64,000 nt of DNA from Stachybotrys elegans (lineage: Eukaryota; Ascomycota; Sordariomycetes; Hypocreales; Stachybotryaceae), in NCBI GenBank assembly GCA_020746835.1, contig JAGPNK010000001.1, forward strand, positions 5,642,001 to 5,706,000, in the 5' to 3' direction. How positions within the stretch are numbered: position 1 is the first letter of the stretch; every line of letters starts with the position of its first letter. The notes beneath the pieces were generated by a model. That model saw nothing but the letters and a program-made list of their open reading frames with translations, was not told where the DNA came from and ran no database searches. Made by a program: the position numbers and the translations under genes. Of the stretch, positions 41,489-54,581 are shown piece after piece.

Positions 41489-42763
41489 ATATGATGCTTG
41501 GCTCTTTTCAGGGCGGCCATTGGGCTTTGATCTGGCAGGGTAATTAGATAGCTCGCCATGCCAGCTGCAGGTCACTTCACAAACCATTATGAACTGCATG
41601 GACTGGCTGTAGAACCAGTAGCGGGTCATTCAGATCCACGAGTGTGCCTGGGGAGTGATGAGTGCGGGCCTGGTCGCTGGATCGAAACTGACGGGCAATC
41701 TCTGTTAATAGCTGTGTGCGATGAGACGCTCAGATTCAAATACACACCTTCCAATCGAATATGTGGACTTCAGCGCCAGGATCAACATGCTGCAAGAGCA
41801 ATTTGACGAGGGGAAGATACGAATGCTCGATATACTCTCTGTTAAACAAAACTTGATCAATTTTTTGGGTAATAACCTGAAATGTATGATCGTCGAGATT
41901 GAATTCATCTTCGCGGCCTCTGATGCTGCAGATGGCCTGCTCTGATTTTCCGCGGCCAAGGAGAAGTTTCGTCTTTTGCTTCCACCTGGTATTTCGGAAA
42001 TGACTTCATACGGCTGACGTCTACCATCAATAGGCTCTTGGAGCTTGTCTATTTCTCCGCTGAATGTATGCTCTGGCATGTTGGCGGTCTGATTAACTTT
42101 GAGCAGTGGACGATTGGTCTTGACCTAAATCGGATTTCGATGGTCAGGCTTCTTTGTGAGGTATGAAGCGCATGTGAGAGATTGCAGAGACAAAAGTGCC
42201 ATGTATCTGAGCAAATGGGGTCATTCGCGCGTTGGACATGATCTAGTTTATATGCTTGTATAACCAGTTGGGGCAGAAATGAGGCTCTGCATATTTCGAT
42301 CTGCTCGAGACGCGGGGACAGCGGCAAGGCTCGGCACAACCCCAACGGGTCTACACACCACTTCCTATCAGGCGAAAGATAAGAATGTATTATACGAGCT
42401 TTATTTCGTCTGATACTAAAATCTTATGTGGCAGGATCCTTCACGCGAGCCTTACGTGGTCATGCGACAGGGTTAAATTTCAGACCACCTCCCTGCACCC
42501 TCCCCGCTATTGCATAACCTGATAATGTGGCCTTGCAAACCAAAATTTCCACATAAACCACTCTTGCTTAGTATGATATTAGTCCGATTCACTGCGAAGG
42601 ATGGGAGAACCTATAGCTTTCAAGAAAGGCATAGCTCAAGGGGAGAAGAAGAAAAGGGAAAGGGCATAATGAGGATTGCGCTTATAGAGTCCCAGTACCT
42701 TTCAAGATAAAACTTTAACTGTTAGGGAGAAAACAGTGCAGGCGAGGAAGTATTAGAATGTGA
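41489..42763. other. No intact gene seen
   Basis: Short frames only, none with a recognisable domain. Probably part of the same decayed interval as the relics to its left. Confidence 0.4.
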
Positions 42764-44567
42764 CTATTTAAAATTGTGGCCTTGGCCGTTGCTGTCGCGT
42801 CCAAACCAACGATGAGATGGCCTCAGAAGCCAGGAGCCCAGCTTCTGTTGGGGGAGATAGGAATTTAGATATCGCTCAGAAAGCCTTGTCATTGTGAAGC
42901 CTTGGGGGAACATGTCGGCATCCCGAGCCCAGGTGAAAGATGAGGCTGTGGTGGAGTCGCCGAAGGTGAAATCGAGCTGGAAGTATAGAGGGTCCCATAT
43001 GGCGAACCTGGCGCGGCGAGCTGACTCATTATACTCCAAACCCCATTCAAATATATCGTTGCAGAGATGGCGAAGATCGTAAACCTGAGTGTCTTTGCCC
43101 TGGAAGGCCAGTTGCAGGATATCATCGCTGCGGGGATGTTCGCGAACATCGATGAAGAAATTCCCTGCATCGTTGTAGAATCGTCCAGTATATGCATTGG
43201 CGCACCGCATGCCACCAGGATTGTTCTTCCTGATTTTGTCGAAATCAGACATCATAGCCTCGACATTTGTGACCTTGCGCCGTCGGCTTTCTTCGGCCAA
43301 AGCAATATACTCGGAGCCATAGGAGTTGCCGAACAAGGTCGATATATAAACTTGGGCTATCCAGTCGGCTGCATCATTTAACGGGATTGAATTGGTGAGC
43401 ACGACCACAGCAGACCGGGTGTGAGGGAAGACAAACAGGGTCGAATAATAACCGTAGGCGGCGCCTTGGTGATAGTATGCCATGGTTGGGGGTGAACTGT
43501 GTCCCAAAACTGGCAGTTCATTCAAGTCAAACAGAGCAGCATTGTCTCCTTGAATACCAACAACCCCGGGAAGCTGTGTAGGGATCCAACACATGCCGTA
43601 GAATCTATAGTCCCGAGATGGATAATCAAGAGGCGGCAGATTGCTTAGGAGTCTCCTAGTATCCCGAAGAGGCGAGGACTGAGGTTCTCGTTCAGTATCT
43701 AGAACCGCTTGAGCATAGGGGAGAATGTTGTTCACGGTGGAATACAGGCCTCCAGCCGACTCAAAAATACTATCCTTAAAGACATGTCGACGAGGACAGG
43801 ATGGGTGGTGCCATCGGAATAGGCGACATGTGCATCGGCAAAATCGCTTTGATCGTCAAGACAAGGACTGGTGGTTGTGTTGGCAAGTGACAGCGGGTCA
43901 AGAACTGCCTCCTGGAGGTATTGACTGAAGGGCTTGTCGGACAGCTTCTCGATCAAGGCACCAGCTACGTTGTATCCCCAGTTATTATAGGACCACTGTT
44001 GACGAAAGGGCGCAACTGTCTCAAGGTTGGCCACGGCCGGCACGAGTTGATCGGGGGGGAGAAGAAACTCCAAGTCGCCCTGAGCCGCGAATGACATATC
44101 GGCGTACAATCCCGTTCTGTGATAGAAAATCCTCGATGGAGACCAGATCTCGCAGTCGCTTATCCTTGGGATCATATTCTGGGAGAAGATCCTGGAGGGG
44201 AGACGACCAACTAGCAACGGGATGCTCATCGAGAAGCTTGGCTAGACTCGCTGCGGCGAGGCCCTTGGTGAGTGACCCGATGCCTTGTTGAGCATCCGCG
44301 GTCGGCTCTCTTATACGATGCGAGTGCGGAGATCCAAAAACCCTTAGTATAGAGGACCTCATCGTGATGTAGAATGCCAATGGAGGCTGACGGCGCACCG
44401 GAGATGTTGCAGATGCGGTCAACGATGGAGGACGCGCGGATCGGGCGGTTGAGAACTTCTGATTTCATAATTCCGGTATTGGTTTCGTTTGTAGAGTCCG
44501 GCTCTAGCTCCTCCATACTCCGAAGGTGAGATTCAAGGGCGTGGCGGTCCCAGCTTGAGGGTGGCAT
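42764..44567 (-). pseudogene. Class C beta-lactamase-like serine hydrolase, frameshifted
   Basis: About 570 residues if read through. N-terminal part from MPPSSWDRHALES; catalytic SxxK in IGSLTKG; Tyr motif YNNWGYN. The C-terminal two thirds (42764-43735) is intact in one frame and ends in a lipocalin-like region common to fungal relatives. Three frame changes are seen: one extra T in TTTTT near 44335-44340; a two-base loss (CA) near 44120 before HRTGLY; one base lost near 43775 before ESAGGLY. None looks like an intron because family spacing is kept. Such fungal proteins are esterases or peptidases rather than antibiotic-resistance enzymes. Three breaks in 600 bases favour a real pseudogene over sequencing error. 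Start 44567 chosen; an ATG at 44627 is also in frame. Confidence 0.8.
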
Positions 44568-45163
44568 TATTGCCGTAAATTTTCTGGGTGTCGTGGCGTG
44601 GAGAGGTTGGTTAGCAGCCTTGTACATACGCTACGAAGTTACCTACCTGCCTGCCAACTCACCCTCGTGATGTCCCAGATTATGCCAACTATAACACAAT
44701 GACAGCGGACATAGCCTCTAGATTGCCCCGGGGAAATCTGAGCCGCTTCGGATAGTGCAGGGGCCCTAAAGCGTCTGCTCCTCGAATCGGACGCAAAGAC
44801 TGTATCATATGAGCTCATTCAGCAGAGTCTACGAGACCTACAGCAGCGACACGCATCCCGTCGCAGTACTAGGCTATTTGCCAAGCTCGCGCCAACCATC
44901 GAACATCTCCGAACTTTCAGTGCTTCTATAGGCGTTTTCACTCAAGTAAATCCAGAAATCACCTGCTTGGTAAAGATAATCACATGTCCTCATGCCACTG
45001 GTCGCCATGGCTAATGCAACGTCCTTCAGATTTGGGGCAGCTTAAGGATGATTCTAGATGCAAGTGTTGCAACCCTTACCTTCCCGTGAACCCCCTAACC
45101 AAAGCCCATAGGCCGCTTGCCCTTCACTCGACTGACAGCTTTTCCGTCAATTGCCTCTTTGCC

Positions 45164-45790
45164 TTAGATAATTGATGCCTCAGTGTTTGCGGGCACCACG
45201 TAGAAGTTGTTCACGTTCTTTCCGCGCAATTCGTATTCAAGAATTTCATGAAACCGGAGAAGCCCAGTCTTGGAGACTGAGTAGGCATTCATGAATGGAA
45301 CAGTTTCCACGGCGTTCCAACTGCCAATGCTAATGATGACACCGCCGCCAGATAGAATCATCTCCGGGAGGAAGATAGACGTTATGGCGACTGGACCGGC
45401 AAGGTTTGTTGCCATGATGCGATTCCAGTGAGCCATATCCGAGGTATGCTCCACTGCATCCAGCCTCGCTATGTCTGCGTTATTAACGACGATGTGCACA
45501 GGACGGTCGATCCATCGTCGAATTTCTGCTGCCAAAGCTGATATCGCAACAGGGTCCGCCACATCACACAAAAATGACTTGCCTTGGGGCAGACCAGTAG
45601 AATTGATCATGCGGGCAACATCCTCGACCTCGGAGAGCGTTCGGGAGACACAGGAAACGTTGCAGCCTGCCTGTGCTAGGCCAATAGCAATAGCTCTACC
45701 GATGCCGCGGCCGGCGCCCGTAATCAAGGCAGTAGTCCCAGCAAGGGGGAGATTAGGAGTCGATGAGAGATGATTTGGTTTGGTAATCAT
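45164..45790 (-). CDS. Short-chain dehydrogenase/reductase, C-terminally short
   Basis: NAD(P)-dependent oxidoreductase of 208 residues, no intron. Rossmann motif TGAGRGIG (residues ~26-33), NNAD in place of the usual NNAG, the catalytic Ser region ISIGSWNAV, and the YSVSK catalytic Tyr-Lys pair. The family is usually 245-265 residues; here the frame stops after VVPANTEASII, at the position of the P-G motif, so the substrate-binding loop and last strand are missing. Possible causes are a frameshift near the end, true truncation, or an unseen final exon. It lies in the decayed interval, about 540 bases upstream of the beta-lactamase-like relic and co-oriented. Confidence 0.75.
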   Translation of the reverse strand: MITKPNHLSSTPNLPLAGTTALITGAGRGIGRAIAIGLAQAGCNVSCVSRTLSEVEDVARMINSTGLPQGKSFLCDVADPVAISALAAEIRRWIDRPVHIVVNNADIARLDAVEHTSDMAHWNRIMATNLAGPVAITSIFLPEMILSGGGVIISIGSWNAVETVPFMNAYSVSKTGLLRFHEILEYELRGKNVNNFYVVPANTEASII

Positions 45791-47685
45791 ATTCTGTGAT
45801 TATAATGATATGAGAGACAAATGCACAGAGGTTATTTAGAAGGAAGAGATTGTAAATGAAGGAAGCGGGGTACCAAACCGGACGGGCCTCCTCAAGGATC
45901 TCTATCCCATTCGGGCACACCGTCGGCAATTCCCATATGACGCCGGCTGAGGACAGGCAACAGAGCCCCTGTGAGAGGAAGCAAAAATAAGGTAATTACA
46001 AAACACTGCATTGTGGGGACATGACAGAAAGTTCAATCAAATAGAATCTTCACGTCTAGAGAGCCAGCCCAATGTGGATGGGAGAATCGCGTAGACACTT
46101 TTCAGTGCCCATCCATTACAGGGCGCGCTCGATATTTAATGCGTCCATATCTAACATACGGTTGACGAGAGATCAACTCTACGACCTGATTGGCCTCCGG
46201 ATTCAGGGTACGTGACAGCATTTGCATGCAGCTTGACTGAATGCAGCCTCGATCCCGTTCAGAGTTGTAGTCGGCACTCCGGGATAGGGACCAGCCGATT
46301 TTGACCGCAGCTCATCCTGCTGTTACGTAAAATCGGAGACTTTTCAAATAAGAATACGGATAGTTATCTTCGAGGTCAAAGAAGAGGGGAGCTGGGGGTG
46401 TCTTCTAGGCCCGAACGTTCCCTCGATAGCCAAGCAAGCCTAGAGCCACTGTTTCTCGGCTCCGACATGAAGGGACTAGACAAGGGCCCCCATGCCACCA
46501 TATCCACCTGGAGAGTTTTATACGCGCTGCCCAATCATCGACGACCAAGCGTACATATCATCACTTTCATCTAGATAGTACGCCTCGTCGGCGCCACGGG
46601 CATGTTCCGGTCTTCGAGATTATGCGTTCAATATGTCATGGTTGTACGTCATGGTCGTATGTATTATCCCTTATTTCACCTTCGTGTACCCGTACCTGAC
46701 CAGTCAGACACGGGGTTTCTTGTCAGCTACAGTGTCGCCCTGCTAATTATGGGCTTGGAGGCCGGGCTAAGTTCCGGAGCTAACATAATCTGCCGTCCTC
46801 AGGCAAGTTAAAGCGGTGAACTTAATCTCCGAAACCAGGATAGAGTAGGTGCGTGCAGTGATGGAAAAAGAACTAGTCTATGCGAACAATGATAGTTGCC
46901 CTGCTGCCCGCAGGACCAAAGAACAGACTTGGAAACTATGAGTCTGAAACTAGGTTGACCCCACGCCTATGCTTATCTAGTGAGATGCCGTGGGCATGGC
47001 ATTGAGCTTCGTCATTGAAATGAGTCCGGCGCTCTGGCCTCAGCCTTGATGTCTGTTCATGGTTTCCCGCGTACCCCCATGACCCAGACCTGCAAATGGT
47101 TCATGGGGTCCGGCGGAAGGATCCGCTGATTCGTGTTTGCCTTCTCCATAAGGAACTCCGCTAAGCTGGGGAGAGATAACCATGCATCATAGCCTCCAGC
47201 TGGCTAGAACGGTTAGAGAGAGTTGCTTATCAGTGAGTCCATCTAAAAAACTGTGGATGAGAGTAGAGAGGCTCTAAGTGACGGGAGCTAGGAAGTGGGC
47301 GGAGCACTAACGGCTTCTGCTTTCTCTCATGCGATCAGCTCCCAGATCTCTTATCTCTTTTCTCCATTCAAGATATCACACATGTCTGCATAGATCAGTA
47401 TGGTAGTGTATGCGGTATATTTGCATTGGTATGTCAAGCCGGCTTTCTTCCCGGGGTCATGGACGTGGGGGAACCCAGCCACACGCTCGATCCTCCGGAG
47501 TTACGTAAATCTGCGAGGAGAGATAGACTATCCCTTCCATTGACTCGAGCAGGAAGAACATAAGCTACTGCCATTGTCATATAAGACCCTAACCGTCCGC
47601 TTTGTTCAGCTACCTTCCAGCAACCATCCTCTCCCCTTTTGTTAGGAGCCCCCGAGAATTTGGAAAAGTCAATTCCACGTGCACA
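45791..47685. other. 1.9 kb with no gene seen
   Basis: Short frames only, none with recognisable homology. One ATCGGAGACTTTT copy at about 46332 resembles the motif found before the 32-36 kb genes, but no start codon is near it. CTCCGGAG near 47494 lies about 190 bases before the amine oxidase. Confidence 0.4.
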
Positions 47686-50600
47686 ATGCGTTTCTCTGGC
47701 ATTCTCGTCACAGGCCTAGGGCTTCTTGGCCTAGCCAGTGCTATGGTGGGACGGAGAGCGGACGGTAACCAGACCTGCTCTTCGGACCAACCGTCCACTA
47801 TTGCTCCGCACAAAAACTTCTGGGGCGCGTTGACTACCAAAGAGACTGTTGATGTGCTCGCTCTTCTGCACAGTGATGCAACCGGGTTCAATTTGACCAA
47901 TGCCACAGAGGCGGGAAGGTACCACTTCCATACCCCAAACATCTCTTCTAGACATTCGCTGACATTACCTTAGCTGGGACAACAGGATGTAAGTGTTGAC
48001 TAATTCGCACCTAGATCCCGGTCTTCAAGAGCTTACAATGCGTTCCAGAATGTCTGTTGAGCTGATGATGCCCAACAAGACCGATGTACTCCCCTTCTTG
48101 TGCAATGGCTGCGGTGCTCCGACCAGGTACGCCTTGGTGACGATTATGTTTGGCGCAGTCGAAGAAGCATATCTCCAGGATTTCAAAGTTGGCCCTTTGC
48201 CAATCACCTCTGAGTCCGTCGTCTCGCCATACTCCTATACCAGCACCAAGAAGACCGATGGTAAGACACGCGTGTTCAACGCGGATGCGGCAGAATATGC
48301 CGACTTCAATCTTCAAATCATGAAGGATGCTGAGGATGTAACAAAGAGGCTATGGAACCTAGTAAGTTTCCAATCATTCCTGGATATACGTATGATGGCA
48401 AGTCTGACGATGCAAAGACGGTGGATGATGGACTTCAAATTCCGTTGGCATTTTCGGCTCCTCTTACACTGTACGAGGACAAGGTGATCCTATGGCAGGG
48501 CTTCAATGCTCCTGTCACCAGCATCTATGATACGATCTCTCTGCTGCCCCTTGGTCTCTATCTCAGGACAGACATCACTGGTCGCGACCCCTCCAGGTGG
48601 AAGGTGACGGGCTGGGTATACAACAACGAGTTCTACTCCAACCTCGACGACTTCCGCAAGGTCATTGCAGACCCCAATTTCCAGTCGCTGGGGGCAAATT
48701 TGGATGGGCCGTGGGCCCATACAAAGACACATGGCGACCCTCTGCCCCTGGACGACCTGCCGCCGCCAGGTCTGGCTCAGACAGGCCAGGCAAGATTTGC
48801 CGTCGACGACTCACAGAACTACGTCACCTGGAGTAAGTAAATCTCATGTCCGCTTTGGATAGCATTCTGATCGAGGTTTAGTGGATTTCTCCTTCTATGT
48901 GAGCACCACTCGGGACAACGGATTGAGGCTCTACGATGTCCGTTACAAGGGCAAGAGAATCCTTTATGAGGTACGAGAGACTGCCATGGATTTTGTGGTG
49001 CCAACTGACCGATATTTAGCTTGGTCTGGATGAAGCAATCGCGCATTACGCGTGAGTCTCACAATGTCTTGAGCATTGGCATTGGTCCGTGGCTGACGTT
49101 GAGATTAGTGGAATTGATCCTGTCCAGTCTGGAATTTGGTAAGACGTTGGTCGCCCTTTCGCTTCTTCAATTCTGACCGTCTCTGCCAGCTACTTTGACA
49201 GCATGATGGGTTTCGGACCGACAATGATTTCCCTTGTGAATGGTCAGTCCCAATGTCCTCCAGCAGCCTCGTCTACTTGTCTCTAATACATGATTTAGGC
49301 TACGATTGTCCATCATACTCGCACTATCTCAATGTCACCACGACCACGGGAGAGACAACATTTACCCAGAAAGATGCCGTGTGTAAGTCGAGACGAAGCT
49401 GTGGTTTATTGAGTGCAGACTACTAACATACATTCAAGGCATGTTTGAGATTGACAAAGGATTTCCCATCCAACGCCATTCTTGGAGTGGATATACCACC
49501 GTCACCAAGAATATTGCGTTCAACGTCCGTGCCGTCTATACTATTGGAAATTATGACTACATGACGACCTACCAGTTCTCTCTAGACGGCTCAATCGAGG
49601 TCGCCGTGAGAGCTTCGGGGTACATATCCTCTGCCTTTTACGCCCAGAATGACGATTACGGCTTCAAGATTCATGACAGCCTATCTGGCTCCCTGCATGA
49701 CCACGTCATCACGTTCAAAGCCGACTTCGACATCCTTGGGGAGAGCAACTCCTTTCAAAAGGTCGCCATTGTTCCAACAACTGAGACGTATGAACACCTA
49801 CTGCCTCTTATACTCTTGTGCTAATAGAACAAAGGTACAAATGGTCTGACGGCGAAATCCGCAACACTATGAAGGCTGTAAGAAGCTTTGTCGAGAACGA
49901 AGATGACGCCAAGATCAACTGGTCCCCCAATGGCGGAGCCATGTACGCCGTTGTCAATAAGGACAAGAAGAACCCTCGTGGCGAATACCCCGGATACAGG
50001 ATTGTTCCAGGTAAGCTTCTCCGAGCCCGCGTCCGCAGTTTGCCTTCTCTGGCTAACAGTATCAGCCTCGGGTGTCTCGTACCTTACCGTTCAGGACTCC
50101 TCTGTGACCAAGAACTCAGCCCATCACACCACACATCATCTGTATGTGACCCAGCAGAAGGACAGCGAGGCATATGCAACCGGCGCATACAACTCACTGG
50201 ATCCGGAAGATCCTCAGGTGGATTTCAACAAGTACTTCAACAGCGAGTCTCTTGTGCAGGAAGATATGTAAGTCATGAACCTCACCGTTTCCTCGCCCTT
50301 CAGGATTGCACAGATACTGACTGCTGGTGTCTGTAGCGTGGTCTGGTTCAATCTCGGAATGCACCACATGCCACACACTGGTGACCTCCCCAACACGGTC
50401 TTTTCGACAGCGCATTCAGCCATGACAATCGAGCCTTTCAACTACTTGCCAGGAGACCCTTCTCAGGCCAGTTCGCAACAGGTCCTGATCAACACTGCAG
50501 ACGGTAAAGCTGAAATCACCCGGTATGGTGCCAAGGAAGCAGTTTGCCCTGTCAATATGGTATGTCCAACTCATCTCCACACCTCGAGAAGATACTAAAC

Positions 50601-50703
50601 CGTTTCTTGGTAGGCTCAGCTGAATCCGGATCTTTCGGGCTATTCTGGCAGCATCAGCGTGTTGAAGTATCCCTTTGATGGTACCAAGCCAGACCGCGCC
50701 TAA
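47686..50703 (+). CDS. Copper amine oxidase, secreted
   Basis: Oxidises primary amines to aldehyde, ammonia and hydrogen peroxide using copper and the self-made cofactor TPQ. Many short introns; supported early exons are 47686-47918, 47974-47988, 48049-48361, 48418-48832 and from 48882. A signal peptide (MRFSGILVTGLGLLGLASA) is present. Seen motifs: LGLDEAIAHYA; the catalytic-base segment YFDSMMGFGP; the TPQ site IGNYDYMT (Tyr of N-Y-D); a His-rich HHTTHHLYV segment and MHHMPHTGD as likely copper ligands. Stop at about 50703 after FDGTKPDRA. The 48362-48417 intron is the only weakly supported junction (a shorter version is possible). Likely role: using amines as nitrogen source. Confidence 0.88.
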
Positions 50704-51180
50704 ATGGCACTCGTGGGATAGTCAAGGCTTACATTCGGTTTGATCACATCGAAGGACATTCTTTCTATCTTACAGCAAGTACTCTTTTATTCTTGTAGAT
50801 TATTTCTAGATAATATGTACGTGATGGCCTGCTATACTGGACTTCGTTAGATTAACGTCCAAAGTGAGCCTTCACATGGTACCCTGATATACGACCTCTA
50901 TCGGCAGCGTCGCATTAATCAACAATAATGTAACGTAACAATCCATGGACAACCTTTTGATGTATGGATCCTTGTGGGATGGGTAATGTTTCCTAGCAGA
51001 CTCGACTCATGCCGCCACCCTTGTCATATGCCTCTTGAACGGGACCCCGGCTGACGCGCGGCCTCCGGGTAGGGCATCCAATAATTGCCGTTCGCTTTCC
51101 TCCGACCATCACCGACTTTCTTCTCTTTCATATGTAACAGCAAACAATCGTCCCCAGGTGCTCAATTAAGAAACCAAGTC
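50704..51180. other. Intergenic, no gene seen
   Basis: Contains the 3' flank of the amine oxidase and the promoter side of the P450; nothing else recognised. Confidence 0.4.
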
Positions 51181-52908
51181 ATGACAGCGATATTATTGAA
51201 CTACACAGGAACGAGCATCTGCTCTTTCTTCTGTATGGTAATAGCTATCGTAAGCACGCCCTCGTTAAATTTCTCAGACATACGAAGGGCGGCGGAGGCT
51301 GATAGATGACAGTGCACCTGCTACTTGGTCGCTCACATTGCGTATAATATCTTTTTGCATCCCTTGGCGTCTTACCCAGGCCCGATATCTCACCGCATCT
51401 CCATATTTCCCAGGACATTTCAAGAAGTTAGAGGGCAGCTCCCATTTCACGTTGCCAAGCTCCATCTCAAGTATGGGCCTGTCGTACGCATTGCCCCCAA
51501 TGAGCTGGCCTTTTGTGACGTCGAGGCGTGGAAGGATATATACGGTCACAGGCAACAAGGCGAGGAAGAATTTCCCAAGTATGATGGATTCTACCGCCCC
51601 AACCAGTCCACCCCATCTACCATTCTTTCGTGTTCGCGAGAGGAGCATACATTTTTCCGCCGCCAGCTCTCGCACGGCTTCTCGGATCGCAGCATGAGAG
51701 CGCAAGAACCCATAATCCAAGGCTATGTCAACCTACTCATCGCCCGTCTGAAGGAGCAAGCGGAGGGAGGTAGAAAGATGGTCGACATGCGAGAGTGGTT
51801 GAATTGGACGACGTTTGACATCATCGGCGACTTGGCAATGGGAAACAGCTTCGGCTGCCTTGAAAAGAGCGATTATCATCCTTGGGTAAAACTGATCAGT
51901 CGATCTATTACGGCCACCAGCTACTTCCAATCCTTTGCTGCCATTTTTGGGAGAGATGCTTTTACCCGGATCGTCAACAGTGGGCTCTGGAGATCCCGCT
52001 CAAACCACAGAGATCTAATTGAGGCAAATGTGATGCGAAGAATGCAGCTTGGGTCAGAACGACTGGATTTGATCGAGGGCTTGTTGAAAAAGCAAGAGGA
52101 TACAGTAGGTTCACCCCGCTCAATGCACCACGTACCATTTACACATGCGCCTGCATTCGTTGAAACTGGGATTTCTTGAAGCCAGATAGTGATGTTGAGC
52201 TAACGGTAACAGAACATGTCCGTTCGCCAAATATCTCTAAACGCCTCTCGACTCATTGTGGCTGGATCCGAGACTACTGCGACTCTTTTGTCCGGCGCCA
52301 TCTTTCTATTGTTAACGAACCGAGAGAAGCTTGCAAGGCTTGTGAATGAGGTCCGTTCTGCGTTCGCGAACACAGAAGAGATATCCTTGAGCACGGTCAA
52401 TGAACTGCCATACATGCTAGCCTGCCTGAACGAAACCCTCCGCATGTACCCTCCGGTTGCCACCGGTTTCCCGCGCCAAGTTCCCCAACAAGGCGGCATT
52501 ATTGCCGGAAATGTTGTGCCTTCGGGCACTGTGGTCAGTGTGTTCCAATGGGCAATCAATCATGATCCACGGTTTTGGACAGAGCCGTCCAAGTTCAAAC
52601 CAGGGAGGTTCATGGGCGAAGCTGGCCACGAAGACGACCGTCTGGATGCGATGCAGCCATTCAGCACCGGACCGCGGAATTGCATTGGGAAAAAGTGAGT
52701 CGGGCAAGCTCTGCCGATCATATGAAGAAGACATTACTGACGGCCAAGCCTTGCTTATGCCGAAATGAGGCTCATACTCGCAAAGATTATCTACAGCTTT
52801 GATATGCATCTGGCCGACGACACCCAGGATTGGATTGCCTCGCAAAAGTGCCACTCAATGTGGGTTAAACCACCTCTTGAGGTGTACTTGGTACCTGCGA
52901 AGGTCTAA
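51181..52908 (+). CDS. Cytochrome P450 monooxygenase (benzoate-hydroxylase/trichothecene-oxygenase-like group)
   Basis: 500 residues from four exons (51181-51249, 51313-52104, 52213-52694, 52749-52908), all GT-AG, length a multiple of three. The first small exon supplies the membrane anchor (ILLNYTGTSICSFFCMVIAI) and the second begins with the YNIFLHPLASYPGP hinge. I-helix AGSETTAT, K-helix ETLR, PERF-equivalent FKPGRFM, haem loop FSTGPRNCIGKN with the Cys ligand. The subgroup is suggested by the YxxxxHPLAxYPGP start and NASRLIVAGSETT; the substrate is unknown. Start ATG fixed by the need for an anchor, because the second exon is closed upstream by a stop. Neighbours do not define a pathway. 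Confidence 0.92.
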
Positions 52909-53113
52909 ACTGCTCTTGATGAGAATATTAAGTAGCAGGATTGGGCTCAGAAAATACAGACCTCGTCCCGAACATTGGTCTCTCTGTAGCAGGGTCAGTA
53001 ATATTTCCTAGCAGTTGATAAAGGTGCTGGTCTATCGAGGAGTGACAATTCCGACCTCAAGAATGGTTCATATATGTATGAAAAGCCTTAGGAAACCCAG
53101 ATATGATACATAT

Positions 53114-54581
53114 TCATCTCTGTGACTGTCCGACTGGGAACATCTCCATATCAACGCGACGGATGAGCTTCTTGCATTTCCACAATGCTCCCCAGCCGCC
53201 AAATGCGGACGATAAACCTGTGAATATGATGAGCGGTCCATACACCGTCTCATACCCAAAGCCATTCTGCGACAGAGATTTTCCAGCGCCTAGCAGAGGT
53301 ACGCCTGCTAAACCACCGGACACATAGCCAATACCTCGAGCCCCATTCAGCAGGCCATACACCAAGCCCGGATCGATTGCCTCGTTGTGATCGGCAGCCT
53401 CTTGCTCCAGTTCATTAATGATCCCTCCCCATGTAGCGCTGTATCCACCGGCGAAGAACCCAAAGGTAATAGAGAATACCGCGAGAATCGCCATATTTCC
53501 TGGCGTGGACAGACCCCAGAACATGAAGGCAGATAAGGCCGAGCTTGCCGCCGAAATTGCAGTCACTGTAGAAGCAGGCACTGAGAACCGCTTCTTATCG
53601 CTGAGGTAGCCAAAGAAGGTCGATGCAAAGATGCCGGGAACGTTAAATAGAGTAAGCAGCAGCGTGGCAGTGGCCTGCGAAAGCATTGTGACTTCGTGAG
53701 CGTAGGTGTTGAGATATGTCTGCGGTATACCGTAGCCAGAGCTTTGCAGGACAATTGCCACGACGTAAATATGAAATGTTTTATGTCTGAGAAAGTGCCA
53801 AGGCACTCCCTGTGAGCTGTGAAGGGACCGCGACAGGACGACTGGTTGCGCTGGCGTGAGGTAAATGCCGATCAAGCCGGTTCCAACAGCAATCGCAGCC
53901 CATGCCTTCAACGCTATTCGAAAGCCATAGTGATCTAGTAAGAGGCGGAAAATGAAGGGGCATACTGAGCCGACCACGTTCTTGCAGGCCAGCACGATCC
54001 CATACGCAACGGCTCGATTGTGGGAGCTGTACCATTCCCCCAGTGACAAGGTTGCCGGGCTGTAGACAAGAGCACATCCAAATGCTGGAACTACGCCTTG
54101 GGTCGCGACGAGATGCCAGACATGGCTGCTATAGGAAGACAAGAAAAAGCTGAGACTGGTGATGGCGACGCCGAAGACAGCGGCGTGCTGGCGCCAACGA
54201 GCCCATCGTTTTGTAAAGAGGGCAAATAGCAGGGGCATTGAGAGATAAATGATACCATTCGAGGTTGTACCGATGATTCCAGTGGTTGAGCGACTGCCAT
54301 CGAGTGACCAGTTGCTTGAGTAGTACTCCTGGAAGACACCATAGTTCATGGCGAATCCTGCATCAAGCGTAAGTATGCAAGCGCAATTGGTTTGCAGGCG
54401 GCAGAGGGTGTCGCATACCCCAGATTGGGAGTTGGAGTATGGCAGAGCCCACAAGAACGCAAGTTCTCTGGTATGACTCTCCTGGGAGCTCGGTGGCTTG
54501 AGGCATGTCTGCGTCGTGAGAGCGCTCAACGGCGATGTTGCTGACGGATGACTGGCTAGGGATATCCTGAACTCGTGACAT
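53114..54581 (-). CDS. MFS transporter, monocarboxylate (MCT)-like
   Basis: 468 residues in two exons (54419-54581, 53114-54357; GT-AG intron of 61 nt; in phase). The junction restores PIWGFAMNYGVFQEYY, the characteristic helix-1 segment of fungal MCT-like carriers. Twelve helices are suggested by hydrophobicity, with SLGEWYSSHNRAVAYGIV around helices 4-5 and a long middle loop at SRSLHSSQGVPW. Fungal relatives often do not carry monocarboxylates and the cargo is unknown. It is divergent from a GH20 hexosaminidase with 264 bases between start codons, so shared regulation and uptake of its products are possible. A longer frame with a non-ATG start was rejected. Confidence 0.9.

Noticed and set aside
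46602..46811. 69-residue frame in the 45.8-47.7 kb gap
   Set aside because: No homology, no neighbours supporting it, length expected by chance.
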